DNA of 64,000 bases from Vandiemenella viatica (Eukaryota; Arthropoda; Insecta; Orthoptera; Morabidae), in NCBI GenBank assembly GCA_031002005.1, contig JARYHS010013630.1, positions 31,955,504 to 32,019,503 of the forward strand, given 5' to 3'. A program made the position numbers and the translations under genes. Within the stretch, counting starts at the first letter, position 1; every line of letters starts with the position of its first letter. Positions 22,691 through 34,207 of the stretch are shown piece after piece. The notes under the pieces are model-generated. The model was not told where the DNA came from. It was given only the letters and a program-made list of their open reading frames with translations, and did no database searches.

Positions 22691-23711
22691 CAATCCTAGA
22701 AATATAATAATAACATAAAATCATTCAAAGTAAAATTCTGTAGGGCAACAAGTAAAGTAAAAAGCCACCAGTAATGTCAGTCTATCCAACAAGTAGGGCC
22801 AGATGTCGCCAATAAGTGCAACAGGTACGCCTTACGTGAAACAACCAACAGCGAAGGCCGCAATAGCTCCAGCGCAGTGCATTTCATTTCGTATGCTTCT
22901 ATGCAGATTCCAGGCCACAAACTAAACACCTGTACAAAGCAGGCTTTACCAGAGATAAAGGTCGTATTGCATGCATTTTATTTTTTCCTTCTGCCCTCAT
23001 GATTGTGTTCAAATAATTGATTTATATCGTTGTTGCTAACCACGATGGTGATTATGCCAAGGTAAAAATTTTTAAACACGCCTATTTCTGCATTAGGTTA
23101 ACTTCGCAACAAATTCTTTCGCTCTTCGTGGTAAACCGTTAAACACTTCGCTTCATAACTTATTTCAGCTCTCGACAATCGGAAACATTCCTACTTCCTT
23201 ATGTATGGTACAAAGAGTCCAACTGTGACCACTTCTTCCAATCCCTAACCCAATAAACAACCAAGCCTGTGTGGAGATGCCGATCGTTAGGAAAAATGAA
23301 TAGCGCACTTGAATCAATGAAGCGACTCTTAAACAAAATGATGATGCAAAAATAAACGGTAGAACCCTGTGGTAATGGAAACTGTTCATCCGATGGAAAG
23401 AAAAACATGCATTCCTAGAATTGTTCCTATTCTACTCAGAAGGCACTTCCACGGAAATGGCTGTTTCCATTTACTCTGAACCAGTGTAAACAAGTGGTTA
23501 GTCACGTGGAATTGTGAAGGATACATCGAGCAACAGAGACAATGGTTAAGATTATGCATATGTCCAACAGTCTTGATCATATTTTGAGACAAGAATTTTG
23601 CAAGAATTTTTTATTTTTATAGAACTTAAGTTTCGGAATAAAAGATTTTACTCTGTTTATGCTCACTATGACTGGACAATGAAGATGAATTTTCTGTTTA
23701 GTACTAACGGT
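22691..23711. other. No recognised feature
   Basis: May include the 3' tail of the Jockey-like element up to about 22960. Overlapping short ORFs at 23165-23592 on the minus strand show no known domain. Confidence 0.45.
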
Positions 23712-23811
23712 AAAGCTCGGACCGAACATTTGGGAGGACGCGGGTTCAAATCCCCGTCCGGCTATACAGATTTCAGTTTTCTATGGTTTCCAGAAATCAC
23801 GAAAAAAAAAG
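23712..23811 (+). mobile_element. tRNA-derived SINE, 3'-truncated
   Basis: Contains the head with B box GGTTCAAATCC (23743-23753) and the start of the body (CAGTTTTCTATGGTTTCC), then a run of A's at 23802-23810. The rest of the body is missing. The A box has also been shortened. Confidence 0.65.
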
Positions 23812-23924
23812 GAATGTTTAACACTGGTGTCCAGTAATGTTCAGGACTTGCCCAATCAAGGTTTTCTTCATCTTCTTCCATCGTTCTGCCCAACGTAGGA
23901 GCGCTAGTGAACTTATCTAGCTGT

Positions 23925-23995
23925 TGTGTTGTTGTTGTTGTTGTTGGGGTTTGAGGGCGCGTCGACGGCGGGGTCATTAGCGTCACTTATCTAGC
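23925..23995 (-). repeat. SINE-like 3' end with (AAC)n tail
   Basis: On the minus strand it reads GCTAATGACCCCGCCGTCGA, then a GC-rich stretch, then AAC repeats. This resembles the 3' part of the SINE family (CTAATGATCTTGACGTCGAC at 2950-2975), with a different tail. Confidence 0.45.
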
Positions 23996-24654
23996 AGACG
24001 TGTTTTTCCTCTGTTCCCAAAATCTTTTCATCCTTTCGCTGTCTCCTTTCCTACGTCCTTCCGTCCAAGGGTTCCTTTTTCTAATATATTGGCTGTTGGC
24101 AAACTGGTGCATATTAACCATGCTACTAATCGGCGTCTGTCCTGTATGATATCGTCTGTTATTCCAATTTCCAGTCGAGGTTTTGATATATTAAGTTTCG
24201 TCATGACGATTTCCAAAATAAAAGTTATTTTTTCTTATTTTCACAGTCCTTTTTTGGTCGGTCAAACTGCTTCTTATTTAATTATTGAATTTTGTAGTTA
24301 ACATTTTCGCTTTAAGATTTCGACTTAACTATATTTGCTTAAACGTATTTTAGCCTTTCCTCTGGTCTTATCTAAGAAATTTGTTTTCCATCATCTGAGA
24401 GTTTTGCAATAGTTCGTGTTAAACGGACTACTCGCTGCGTTAGCATGTTCGAGGATGACGGAGTGTTAAAATCACAATAGTCTTACAAGTGGTGCTCTCA
24501 GTGATAGTTATATTTTATCTTTACATGCGTCACTTTGATGTTGGTAGAGACTTAAAGCACGTTACAAGCGAAAATTGAAATTACTGCTGTCAAAATCTGT
24601 CTCTCTTTGATACATTCGTATTCAGTAAGCTTTTCTTAGACATTATAATATAAT
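23996..24654. other. No recognised feature
   Basis: AT-rich intergenic DNA; no ORF or repeat end supported. Confidence 0.5.
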
Positions 24655-24964
24655 TGATAAAAATTGCGATGGAGTGCATACTCCGGTGGCAGTCACCCTA
24701 CACACCCTTTTTTCTCATTTCCTCTTCCAACCTACTTTTGGATTCTACTAATTATTAATTTAAGTTCTGTCAGTGATTTTGGTAAATTATTCATCATTTC
24801 CCTTGGTAATTTATTCCAATCCCTTACATCCTTCCCTACGAAAATTTTTTTCCCCACATCTCTTTGCCTGAAATCAAGTGCCAGCTTGTGGCGATGGTCA
24901 TCTTACCCTTCCAAGCACCTCTCTTAATTTTCCCTTCAATATCTTTCTATGCTTATTCTCCAAA
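24655..24964 (-). mobile_element. LINE-A copy 1, 3' end segment
   Basis: Matches 48960-49260 (CTGAAATCAAGTGCCAGCTT against CTGAAATCGAGTGCCAGCTT). It covers the C-terminal end of the RT ORF and the 3' UTR of a CR1/L2-like LINE. The TA-flanked transposon at 24965 interrupts it, and the LINE resumes at 25800. Confidence 0.8.
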
Positions 24965-25799
24965 TACAGGGCGTTCGCCGGAAAACGCAACCCTCCCAGT
25001 CTGTTGCCGTCGGCAACTTGCTCGGACAGCGGAGCCAGCAGTTTCCGCCACACGCCACCGTGAATCACCGCACTGTTTAACACCTCCGCTGCCCCAACAG
25101 TGCAGTGCAGTGACCCTTACATTGTTAAGAACGGTTTCTTTGCATTGTAGATAGTTTGTGACTTCAGTCTCTTATTAATCAGTGTTGTGAATAAACGTTT
25201 CTTTGCGGTTTGGCTGGTTTGGGGCTTCATACTCTTACTAATCTGTACCGTGTTTGAGTGTGAGTAAAATTATGGTACGTTACAGTTTGCAACAAAGAAT
25301 ATTTCTCTACGATACATATGTGAAGAAGAAGTCGTTTAAAAAGTGTCGCAGTAAATTTCGTCGCGAATATCCTGGCGCTTTACTGCCAGCTAAATCAACA
25401 ATTCTGCGTCTGGTTAAAAAAGTAAGAGAAACGGGTTCATTTTTTAACAAAAAGAGACTGTCGGTCAACCGTATTCTCACAGAGGAGAAAATTGACGATA
25501 TCGCTTTTCGACTAGAACAGTCACCCAAAAAATCATTAAGTCAGTTAGGGCAGCGTGTGTCTCGAAATATGTTCAGAAGATGTGAAATGTGCATTACACA
25601 AGAGTGTCAACACTTCCAGCATCTTTTATAAGGTAAGCTAATGAATTACGTCACATTTAAATGCTTAGCACATACAAGTTTATGAAATAGTCCGCGGCCG
25701 ACGGTCGAACAATGCCGGGAGCTGACCGCTCGCTCGCCGCGAGCAGTTTCTTCCTTGTAGCGCTAACAGTGGGTTGCGTTTCCCGGCGAACGCCCTGTA
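24965..25799 (+). mobile_element. Tc1/mariner-like transposon, internally deleted
   Basis: Flanked by TA at 24965-24966 and 25798-25799. The terminal inverted repeats begin CAGGGCGTTCGCCGG and are about 27 bp, with one mismatch in the first 20 bases. It splits LINE-A exactly: removing the element and one TA restores the alignment with 49255-49275. The 831-bp element encodes only an N-terminal DNA-binding region; the catalytic domain is gone. Confidence 0.88.
25272..25631 (+). pseudogene. Transposase N-terminal helix-turn-helix (DUF4817-like)
   Basis: 119 codons from the first ATG (25272) to TAA. The sequence has the pattern YSLQQRIFLYDTYVKKKS, then KCRSKFRREYPG, then STILRLVKKVRETGS and RILTEEKIDDIAFRLEQSP. 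This matches the helix-turn-helix module (DUF4817-type) found at the start of many insect transposases of the Tc1/IS630 group. It would bind the terminal repeats. After residue 97 the sequence stops resembling the family, and no DDE catalytic domain follows, so the protein cannot cut DNA. The frame is unbroken, which could be youth or selection; I cannot tell which. Confidence 0.7.
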
Positions 25800-26230
25800 T
25801 ATGCCTTGTACACTCCCATGACTCTCTTCATTCTCCCTCTATCATCTAATGGAGCCCACTCCAGCTCCTTTATCATATTATTTACCGATTGTGTTTTATG
25901 GTAATTTCCAAAGACAAATCTGGTAGCCCTTTCCTGCAACCCCTCCAACTCCATTATTTGATACCCCAAAAGTGGGTCCCATACAGCAGCATCATATCCC
26001 AGCAGTGGTCTGACCAAAGTTTTGTGCCCCAATTCCCTTTCTTCTCTAGTGCATCTCCTCATCACTCTTTCCAACAAGTGAAGGATTTTGAACCCTTTTC
26101 CTACTACCTGTCCAATGTGTCTTGCCCAGTTAAATCTGCTATCAAATGTTATGCCGAGATATTTACATTTCGAGTCTTCAGTAAGTAGGTTCTTCCTCAC
26201 TTTATAATCTTAATCAACCTCTAGATTTCT
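25800..26230 (-). mobile_element. LINE-A copy 1, middle segment
   Basis: Matches 49270-49690. The frame at 25763-26200 encodes LRKCKYLGITFDSRFNW-type sequence through LVRPLLGYDAAVWDP, the region after the RT catalytic motif in CR1/L2-like LINEs. It is broken at the right by LINE-B, with a possible 6-bp target duplication ATTTCT at 26225-26230 and 27313-27318. Confidence 0.82.
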
Positions 26231-27312
26231 CTACATCTACATCTACATATATACTCTGCAATTCACAAAATTGTGGGTGGCAGAGGGTGCTCAGCACCAA
26301 AGCTAATCTCTTTGCTGTGCATTCCAATCCCTAATGGTACGAGGGAAAAAAGAATTCATATAATAATCAGTCCGGCACCTTATTTTTCTAATTTTATCTT
26401 TCCTGTCCTTCCGACTCAAATAGGTTGGTGGAAGAAGTATTTCACTACACTCAAAAGTGAAAGTGGGAGTACGCATGTTTACCAATAAGTTTAAACGAAA
26501 CGTGTGTCGTCTATCTACCAGACTCCCAACCTAATCTACTAATCAGTTCTGTGACGCTTTCATAAGGACTGTAGCAAGCGGTAACGACTCGAGCGGCTCT
26601 TCTCTGTACTTTCTCTATACTTTCGAACAACCCCTTACGAAACGGGTCCCAAATGGCACAACAATAATCCAAATGTGGACGCACAAGAGATTTGTACGCT
26701 ATCTCCTTTGTTTGTTCATTACAATTTTTCAAGATTCGACCTATGAATCGCAGTCTAGAATTAGCTCTACCTACTAAGGAATTAATGTGTATGTCCCATT
26801 TCATGTTCCTTTGTACTGTTACTCCCAAATATTTAATAGAATCGACCATATCAATAACTGTATTGTTTAACTCGTATTTCTGAATAATTGGATTCTTTTT
26901 GTTAGTTAAGCTCATTGTCTTGCACTTTTTACAATTTAGAGTAAGTTACCACTCAGCGCACCAAGCCAAAATAACATCCAGATCGCGCTGAATTTCTAAG
27001 CAATCGGCCAAATTTCTTACTTCCCTATAAATAACCGCATCATCAGCAAACAATCTAAATAGGCTTTTCACTTTGTCTCCGAGATCGTTTATAAAAATTA
27101 AGAAAAGAAGTGGTCCTATTACACTTCCTTGAGGTACACCGGATGTAACATCTAGATTAGAAGAACTCTCTCTTTCAACGACAACATACTGCGACCGACC
27201 AGTTAGAAAATCCTTTATCCATTCACAAAGCTGATCCGATATACCATACGCTCGAAGCTTCGCTAAAAGGCGGTTGTGTGGCACAGAGTCAAAGGCTTTC
27301 TGGAAATTTGGA
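26231..27312 (-). mobile_element. LINE-B (CR1-like), 5'-truncated, nested in LINE-A
   Basis: Minus-strand RT: LLAKLRAYGISDQLCEWIKD, SGVPQGSVIGPLLFLIFIND (motif B) and RLFADDAVIY (motif C, 26960-27284). After an in-frame TAA at about 26943-26945 the frame continues (KYLGVTVQRNMKWD, LVRPHLDYCCAIWDP) to 26511, then a last piece (SFFPRTIRDWN) at 26303-26485. The 3' end is a short ATGTAG repeat (plus-strand CTACAT from 26231), seen in other LINEs of orthopteran type. Truncated in the RT region. Confidence 0.88.
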
Positions 27313-27354
27313 ATTTCTTTCTATGTACCTAAGAAACTGACTCTTCTTTGTATA
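27313..27354 (-). mobile_element. LINE-A copy 1, 42-bp sliver
   Basis: TCTTTCTATGTACCTAAGAA followed by CTGACTCTTCTTTG matches 49690-49725. This small piece separates LINE-B from the next transposon and proves that both are separate insertions into one LINE-A. Confidence 0.75.
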
Positions 27355-28033
27355 TACAGGGTCCGGCAATAAAACCTCCCACATTTCACGTAGCCGGTGT
27401 GCGGGTTGTAGTGAGGATACTGATGTGGAATGTGTTTTGTTTTAAAGAGGTGTGCCTGCCATTTTCAGTGTGCGCCATGTCATGGCTTGGTGAGCATCGT
27501 GCGTTTGTTGTGGACGAATTTATTCGTAACAGTTGTTCTAAGATTTTCGGAGACGATTCGAACTTGGCCTACATGATCGTGTCCCGGATAGAAAAACTAT
27601 TCAACTGTGGGTGTCAAACTTTAGAAAGACAGGTTCAGCACTAAAAAAAAACCTACAGGCCGTCCTCGGACTGCAACAACGCCGGAAAATTTGGTGCGTG
27701 TGAGTGTGTCTATGCAACATTCACCAATCTTTGGGGACACTTAAAGCCTATAGTGTACAAACATCGTCCCACAACACTGCAAGCACTTAAAGAGGCCTTT
27801 ACCCAAGAATTGGCAGCCATTCCAAGAGAAATGACGCGAAAATGTGTGGAGAACTTTCTGGATAGACTTTGTCAATGTGTCAACAATGGAGGGCAGATAT
27901 AATTTTTAAAACCAAATAATTAAAAATGGCAAAGTATGTATTTTTCATAAATAAAAGTAATTATTCTCTATCATATTTAGTTTTTATGTGACAACACATT
28001 AAAATGAGGGAGGTTTCATTGCCGGACCCTGTA
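27355..28033 (+). mobile_element. Tc1/mariner-like transposon with fused transposase ends
   Basis: Flanked by TA (27355-27356, 28032-28033), with terminal repeats CAGGGTCCGGCAATAAAACC at the left and its near complement at the right. The coding remains join two distant parts of a transposase. An N-terminal helix-turn-helix (SWLGEHRAFVVDEFIRNS) is followed by RTATTPENLVRVSVSMQHS in a shifted frame. Directly after that comes the C-terminal end (LWGHLKPIVYKHRP, TLQALKEAF, CVENFLDRLCQCVNNGG) to about 27900. The DDE core that should lie between is missing, with a junction near 27726-27740. Frameshifts and stops are also present. Confidence 0.85.
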
Positions 28034-29165
28034 TCTTCACCCCATGTTGACTCACCCAGCTAGTTATCGTATCTAGATCACCCTGCAACTGTTAACAGTT
28101 TCCTATTGTTTTTATCCTTTTACATAACATTGTGTCTTCTGCAAACACTCTAACATCTGACAGTAAACCATTAACACAATCATTAATTAGAATACGAATA
28201 GTAATGGTCCCAATACACTCCTACTTCTTTTGACACTGCATTTCCTACCCTAACTTTTGCTTTCTACCTTTTAGGAATTCTTCTACCCAGCAAATCACCT
28301 TTCTAACAACAGTTTTTACCATTTTATGGCTCACTCTATCAAAGGTCTATGAAACAGCTAGCGCTACACTATCAACTTGATCTCCTCTCCCCATTTAATC
28401 AGAATTGACTGGAACTACTATCGAACTCTTCCAGTCATCTGGTAAACAACAAGTATTCAGACTCAATTTAAATAATATTTCCAGATAAGGTACAACGTCC
28501 CGTCCTACTATCTTTAAGACAGCTGTAGTTATATTATATACACCTGCTCCTTTACGCTTTTTTAGTTCCTTAGTTCCTTCATGATATCTTCATATTTAAT
28601 TTCAAATATTCTAATCTGGTCACTTCCAACTGTGGGGATTGGCTCGTTTTTTGATATAACCCCTACCGTTCCTGAATTATTGTCCCTAATGGTCCCACTG
28701 AACCAGTTACATAATAACTCTGCCTTTTTTAAATCCTCAGTTACTTCTTCTCCATCCTTGTCTATAATTGTCTCAACACCTCTCTTCTACTCAGTTTCCT
28801 GATATAGCTATAGAAATTTCTAGATGCGTCAGTCAGAGGTCCACCTGCACCAAAAAAATTATTGATGAACTCATCCTCAGCCAGTTTCTTTGATATTATT
28901 AATTCCTTGGTTAGTTGTTTCATGACTTCCCTAGTGCCTTGCTGTTTCTTAACTCTGTTATGTTCTCTTCTCACCAACATCTTTAACCTCTTCACCTCCC
29001 TGTTATAATATGTAGGTTCTGTACTACTCTTTATTTTCTGTTTTGGAATAAACATTTCTTTGCCATTTTTTTTATTATTTCCTTGAACTCTTCCCACTTC
29101 TTCTCCACTGTACTTGTGGCATTCTTCCATTTAACAAAATTAACCCTGAAATATCTTTTCAGTTC
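28034..29165 (-). mobile_element. LINE-A copy 1, 5' segment
   Basis: Matches 49731-49870 and then 51720-52895. It includes the region of the RT fingers and palm and the linker between endonuclease and RT (28762-29130; LTDASRNFYSYIRKLSRREV). 5'-truncated: no endonuclease. Several frameshifts. Confidence 0.8.
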
Positions 29166-31689
29166 TAGTGTACATCTACAACATACTTGTACTGTATTTA
29201 GAGTATTTATGCATTGTCAAATGTAACGAAGAGATCTGAAATAAGACCCTTATTGCAGCTAATATCGAATTTTTTTTTCCTTTTTCGGCTACCATTTGTT
29301 ATTGTGTCCCATATAAGTAGAGAATTTGAATGTTGAATGTAGGAAATGCTTCATTATACTGGGCGCTTGGGTTAAATTCCAAATCTTTCCGCTTTGCGGC
29401 ATATGATGCAGCTGATGTCGACGTACAACAAGTGAGTCCTGTGGAAGAATGGACCTCTCGTTCCTTTCTTCTTCGTACAAAACAACACACTAAATTTAAC
29501 AGCAAGTTGTCTACAACACTTTGACATTAGCAGAAAGAAACTGGCGTCATTAGATCATTTATTCATCATGGAAACTTATTTAGTTTATAACGTTCCTTAC
29601 ATGGTTACCATTTTACTAATGCTACTCCGTAATGTGTAAAATCAAAAAACAGCAAATATGCTTCTAGTATCCAAAATCTGTATTCTTGTTGCCTGAATAC
29701 AGCAAAACAATTTAGTGGTGCAATTTGCGTATAATATTTCATCTGTTATAGGGATTTTCAAAAAATAGATTGGTCCAAAGAAAAGTAAAATTGTAGGCTT
29801 TTGTTGAAGGCTAAAAACAGGAAATTTTATTTATTAATGTAGCTTATGGCAATACAATAAACACCGACAGTAATCAACTGTTACTGCCTTCCATTCGATG
29901 TTTGGATTACTCGTTTCTTTCTGGATATAATGGTGTTCGTGAGCTAATTTCGAAGGTTAATTCACATCTCTTACGTTTGATTTTTTGGGGAATATTTTGT
30001 TGATGATTTGTTGCAAGAACGGAAAAAAGAGTATCGTAATAATTTTGTAAATAACGATATTAGACGATGAGAAAGTTAGAGAGGCTCCAAAAAGTGAACC
30101 AAAGAATTAAACATCGAGAATAATTTAAATCATCGATAATCTGGTGCTACTTGAATCTTCAATGTCTTTCATTCGATTCAGACTCTCTTATTTCCTCAGT
30201 ATTATCTTCTATACCTCAGTATGGGAATTCTCAAGGACAACAAAGAACATTAGAATATGTGAAAAGTCTTGTCATTTCAACGAGAAATAAGAATATTTAC
30301 AAGAAAGTCAACGAATTAAGAGGGAAAAGATTTAAGTATCTTATCAAAACATTTCATGTAATGCATGTGTTAAGTAAAGGCAAGTACAACTGTAATGCTG
30401 AAACTAACAAATTACCCTCTTGGTTCAGTGATCGTAAAGAATTACAAGATGAGAGGTTTGGATGGAGCCATTCCTCATAAACTTCGGAGACAGTTTTCGG
30501 GTGGTTGTGAAACGTCGAGAATTTCCGTCACTTAATAACGACCAACGGGGAAGTTCCGTGAGCAATGAGAATTCCGTGCATTTCGAGTTTCATCATTCGG
30601 GCAGTCAATATTGTTTGTTATCTCTGGAAATCCCACATGACACAAGGCATTCCAGTTTAAATTTTTTCTATGGTAGTAAATGCAATTTCATTAGCAAAAT
30701 TATATTATGAAAAATGCTATAGTAACTGTTTAGCAATATGCTTTATACTCAGTGTGTCATGTTAATTCTCATGAATAGATAACTGTTGGTTTTAGTGGAG
30801 AGGAAAGATCTCGGCCTGCAGTCAGCGTGCCAAAGATTGAACGTGATGACCACAAACATGATAGCAGGGTCACTGGGAAACAACAAACATCGACCGACGG
30901 GTCAGCACAACAGATTCCCACTATCTGTCACTAAACTCTTGCCTTCCGTAATGGTATCGATGTCTAGAAACTGTTAATGTGCAAATAACTCCTGCCGCTT
31001 TGTCTTTATTTAATCGAAGAGTCAATGATGTAGCATTATACTCCTATTACAATAGTAATACGAGATAAGTAACAAAACAATATTTTAAACATCTTAGATT
31101 ATAAAGGAAAATCTGTATTCCACTGTCGGATACCAAGCTGTTAATCTACAAACTAAAAATACAGAAGCTTTCATTCAAGCTACAAAAATAGCTGCTCACC
31201 AAATAACCTTATTTTTCAAATTTTGTATATCACAAAGACGCAATATCAGTACAAACTAAGGTGCGCCAGTAGCAACTGTTCATCTGCTGACAAATGAGGA
31301 AAATCTGACTTTAGACAAACAGCTGCTCGGCCTTGGCAAGGCGTTCCAGGAGTTCCACTTCACTTACGAACGTTGCTGACATTAAACTTGACCTTAGTCA
31401 CTCGTCACCGGCAAATATGACACCAGTGGGACAAACCCAGCTATTAATGACTTTATTGTCTTGTTTTAACGCGACCATACTTTACTCAGTCAGAAGAGCA
31501 ACTTGTCTACTTCAGCATCAAAACTGTCGTTGCATCAACGAACTTCCCACACAAACGAAGTTTAAAACCATCCTTTTAAAACTAATTGCACTAATGAAAT
31601 TACTTGCCTATTTACTGAAGATTTTACTGTTAGGTTAAATATATCCATAATTTTAAATCTTGTGTCATGAGAAGTCGTCGATTAAGATG
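29166..31689. other. No recognised feature
   Basis: AT-rich intergenic DNA. A 109-codon frame at 30151-30480 and others show no recognisable motif and are treated as chance or very old repeats. Confidence 0.45.
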
Positions 31690-32110
31690 ATATTCCTTTT
31701 AATTACTATCGTCCTGCGATGTTATTCTAGCACGTACTCTACCATCTCCGTCAATGTCTTCAGATTTCTTGCTTTAGGATCAGTGTCTCTGCACATCGTC
31801 CCTCCTTCTTGTTCCTGACCTTCCTGTAGACCTCTCCCCCTTCTCCGATTCCTTAGCGGTATTTTCGGCATTCTTTCCTCGACCATCGTCATCACATCCC
31901 CCAGCTATTACAACAGTTTATTCTCAACTTCTAATTTATTTCTATTTTTTTATTTTAGATTTTTCTCCCCTTTTGACTTTCTGTTCCTCAACTCTGTTGA
32001 TACCAAACTGCTTAGATTTCTCTTTGTCCAAGACCGCGTTTCTACACCATAAAGCATGGGGCAACATACGTAACGGAATTTTTATGGCTTTCCATGTGTT
32101 CCAATGACTG
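31690..32110 (-). mobile_element. Very degenerate RTE-like LINE remnant
   Basis: The minus strand near 32065-31985 reads, with errors, MLYGVETRSWTKRNL, resembling the LYGSETWT region after the RT of RTE elements. Flanking sequence is compatible with the following GRPR-type block but is heavily mutated. Weak. Confidence 0.35.
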
Positions 32111-33470
32111 CCATGTCCTTTATCAAATAATAAAATTGCCCGCTACTGATGGTTGCCTTATTTCCCAGGTAACAGAAACGTCCCCCTCCCCCCCTACCAA
32201 TCAACTTTCTTTCCTTGGAGAGGTACAATCTACGTTGAATTAGCTTCGTTATTTATCTTGATTACCTCATTTTTCAGACCAAGTATTATTTACGATGGAG
32301 CTGATCCTGGTGCACTACCGTTGCATTAAGCACAGCAGACAACAGTGGCGCACCCAGTCAGGTCCCAACAAAATCACTCCAGGTGAACGAGAAATCATTC
32401 ATTCCTATGGAGTTGAAACCCTTAGTCGCCTTTATGTAATATTTATCGGTAGGTTAATATTAACTTCTATTTAATTTCTGAATGATTCGGCAGTTCATGT
32501 GATTATTGTTTTTTTGCACCATGTAACTTTTTTTCTAAAATATTTATCCGTATCTGGATGAAATAAGATATATGTTCCTTTGACATATTTAATAACAGCG
32601 TAAACGTTTCGGAAATAATAGATTGCAGTCACTTATAACCGCTGCGTAACGAAAATGACGGCGATTTGAATTGCGAACTCACGTTTATTAAACTCTTAGT
32701 TGCTAACACAAAGTTTGCTGTAGGCTACTTCTACCATCCACCAGATGCTGATTTAACTATGTGAATAGAGCAGTCAGACAGTTTGCGAATTATACACTAA
32801 TAGAACTACTAGTGGATTACTTAAATATGTATTACATAGACGAGGAAGACACAGAACATCTTGTGAAATCGTTCTTAGTCCAATCTTGGAATACCATTTC
32901 GAGTACCTGGTTACTGAACTAACACGGTGTATTAACTCTAAATAAAATATTTAAGATCTCATGGTTGTAAATAGATCAGACTTATTCGTAGACATTTGAA
33001 CAGCCACAGAAATTAGCTAGCATAATGCCGTAAATGTAACCATACATCTATGAAGGAAAAATGAAGGATAGTTAACAGATTTATTTTAAAACTTATAAAA
33101 ATCTGTTTGAACGTATTTGAAGGATAAGCATCACCAATGAGTACATGTAACATCGCTTAACATGTACAATCAGGAAAGGTATCGACAGTCTACTCAGGAG
33201 GCTGATAATACTGATCTGAAAGAACGTTACACGGATAAAGTGAATTAACAGAACGAGGGAAACATGTAATGCGCGAATGTTTTAATGATTTCCTCATCAA
33301 GTTGCTTCCCTAACTTCCTACTTTTGCCCTTTACAAATTTTAATTTCTTGCAGTGTTCAGCATTTCGATGTAAATTATCTTTATATCTTTAACCACAAAA
33401 TAAAATTTCCCCACTACTTTACGCCCTAAAGACGTTTGCAGAGCGAATCATAAAATGGTAGTAAATAATG
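32111..33470. other. No recognised feature
   Basis: AT-rich intergenic DNA with nothing supported. Confidence 0.5.
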
Positions 33471-34207
33471 TAAAATCCGTTGGAGTGGATGAAAAGTGAT
33501 TTGCGATGTACAGAAATTCTTAAAATTTTGGAAGCAAAAAGTGAGGGTAAGAAGTTCAGTTTCATAAACGTGGAACATTGGGAGTGCCACTAGTGTATTT
33601 ACTCCACTACTATTCATTATTCTAATGAATGACTGTAGGTTGGTTTAGAAGGTAGGTTGGTTAGAAGTTAGGTTGTTAGCTGGGTATATAATGTTATACA
33701 ACATGAGAGGGCTGCGCGCAACTGCAGGGTGACCTGGACAGGATATTCAGGTGGGTAGATCATTACAGAATGAAGATAAGAGGCAAGAAGAGTCAGTTAA
33801 ACAGACACAAAAAGAGTTTTTATGATTTTAGGCGGGAAAGGGGGAGGCTTGTTAAAGACGTAAAGTGTAAATATCTTGGCATAATATTTGGTAGTGATGT
33901 ATGTAAAATGATGGTGCAGTATGGGATTCATTTTTTGCTATGAAATGCATGTTTCTTTTTTTTTGGGGGGGGGGGATCAGCAAAGAAGGCAGCTAGATTA
34001 GTTTGAGGACATTATCGAAGAACACATTCAGTAAACGATATGATAAACTAGCTGGGTGGTGAGTAGTAGGAAGATACGAGACGGGTAAAGAGAATGTACA
34101 AGGTGTATAATGGCATTGAGGCTTATATGGATGTTGGTAGAAGAATTAAGAGTAGTATACGAGAAGGAAGAGATACCAATACCACAAGTTGGCACTTGAT
34201 TTCAGGC
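33471..34207 (+). mobile_element. LINE-A copy 3, first segment
   Basis: Plus-strand LINE-A. Blocks such as GTTGGAGTGGATGAAAAGTG match the complement of 51850-51875. Later, CTGGACAGGATATTCAGGTG corresponds to LDRIPSW, and the frame at 34094-34309 begins MYKVYNGIEAYMDVG like MGVYRAYTGDEAWKDIG of copy 2. Broken by frameshifts, internal deletions and the element at 34208. Confidence 0.75.
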
